A stretch of DNA of 34,630 nt from CAG-826 sp964654155 (GTDB lineage Bacteria; Bacillota_I; Bacilli_A; RFN20; CAG-826), in the NCBI GenBank assembly GCA_964654155.1, contig CAZZGL010000007.1, positions 1-34,630 of the forward strand, given 5' to 3'. Below, in pieces: positions 34,491-34,630 of this stretch. A program made the translations under genes and the position numbers. The notes beneath the pieces were generated by a model. The model made no database searches, was not told where the DNA came from, and saw nothing but the letters and a program-made list of their open reading frames with translations. Position 1 is the first letter of the stretch. Each line of letters starts with the position of its first letter.

Positions 34491-34512
34491 TTAAAATAAA
34501 TGATTGAGAATA

Positions 34513-34577
34513 CTGGTTCTTTAAAGAAAAACGGGGTGCGAAAAAAATCTATCCCCCGTTCTTCTTTAAAGAACCAG
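34513..34577 (+). terminator. Long hairpin after the endonuclease gene
   Basis: CTGGTTCTTTAAAGAA (34513-34528) pairs perfectly with 34562-34577, and inside it ACGGGG (34531-34536) pairs with CCCCGT (34554-34559): 22 pairs with one small internal loop. It has no U-run of its own but stands directly before the terminator at 34579. It may protect the 3' end of the message. Confidence 0.6.
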
Positions 34578-34578
34578 A

Positions 34579-34614
34579 ATACTCTTTAGCGATTTTGCAG
34601 GGAGTATTTTTTTG
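34579..34614 (+). terminator. Rho-independent terminator of the endonuclease gene
   Basis: ATACTC (34579-34584) pairs with GAGTAT (34602-34607), followed by a run of seven T. Confidence 0.65.
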
Positions 34615-34630
34615 CTATATGTAAAAGCGT

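Noticed and set aside
1..34630. Mycoplasma-type code (TGA as Trp)
   Set aside because: TGA ends several well-defined genes, such as the recombinase at 1006 and the second radical SAM gene at 10986, and Trp is coded by TGG.

Overview
The window is AT-rich throughout and uses the standard bacterial code: TGA serves as a stop in several genes and Trp is always TGG. Strong AGGAGG-type ribosome sites, Gram-positive lipoprotein signals (LSSC, LASC), BspA-type leucine-rich repeats, Big-2 domains, DUF4143 ATPases and Fic proteins point to a low-GC Bacillota. An uncultured gut member of the Bacilli/Erysipelotrichia is my best guess, by inference. No rRNA, tRNA or CRISPR array was seen. It reads as an accessory region.

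Left part (1-15 kb). A Xer-like tyrosine recombinase is followed by a small-ORF/GNAT pair on the minus strand. A 26-bp inverted repeat around 99 bp then precedes a MACPF-domain lipoprotein and looks like a possible invertible switch. Next comes a group II intron with no protein gene of its own. Its predicted splice junction lies inside the Shine-Dalgarno sequence of the following leucine-rich-repeat lipoprotein, so splicing would build that gene's ribosome site. A fragment of an intron-encoded reverse transcriptase/maturase lies just after that gene. Then follows the most novel unit: two radical SAM genes in front of a Trp-rich protein with five 12-residue repeats and two C-terminal membrane helices. 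This resembles a RiPP precursor and its maturases, but with an unusual membrane-anchored multi-core precursor. A decayed leucine-rich-repeat lipoprotein, a PLD-like/DUF218-like fusion and a five-helix membrane protein complete this part.

Middle part (15-27 kb). This is a cluster of toxin-like and ATPase modules: a Phd/PIN toxin-antitoxin pair, three intact AAA-type ATPase genes with nuclease-like C-termini plus one truncated, an intact Fic gene and a degenerate Fic gene, and a four-gene DUF3990/DUF3791 cassette. All four ATPase loci have short direct repeats over or just before the promoter, with periods near whole DNA turns (33, 21, 33 and 23 bp) but unrelated sequences.

Right part (27-34.6 kb). 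A RhuM-family pseudogene is followed by a minus-strand operon of an XRE regulator, a four-domain ASCH-PIN-GNAT-PUA-like fusion and a small ASCH protein. Divergent from it are a second tyrosine recombinase and a large exported endonuclease I with Big-2 domains and a C-terminal membrane anchor. Starts were re-chosen from ribosome sites for several genes.
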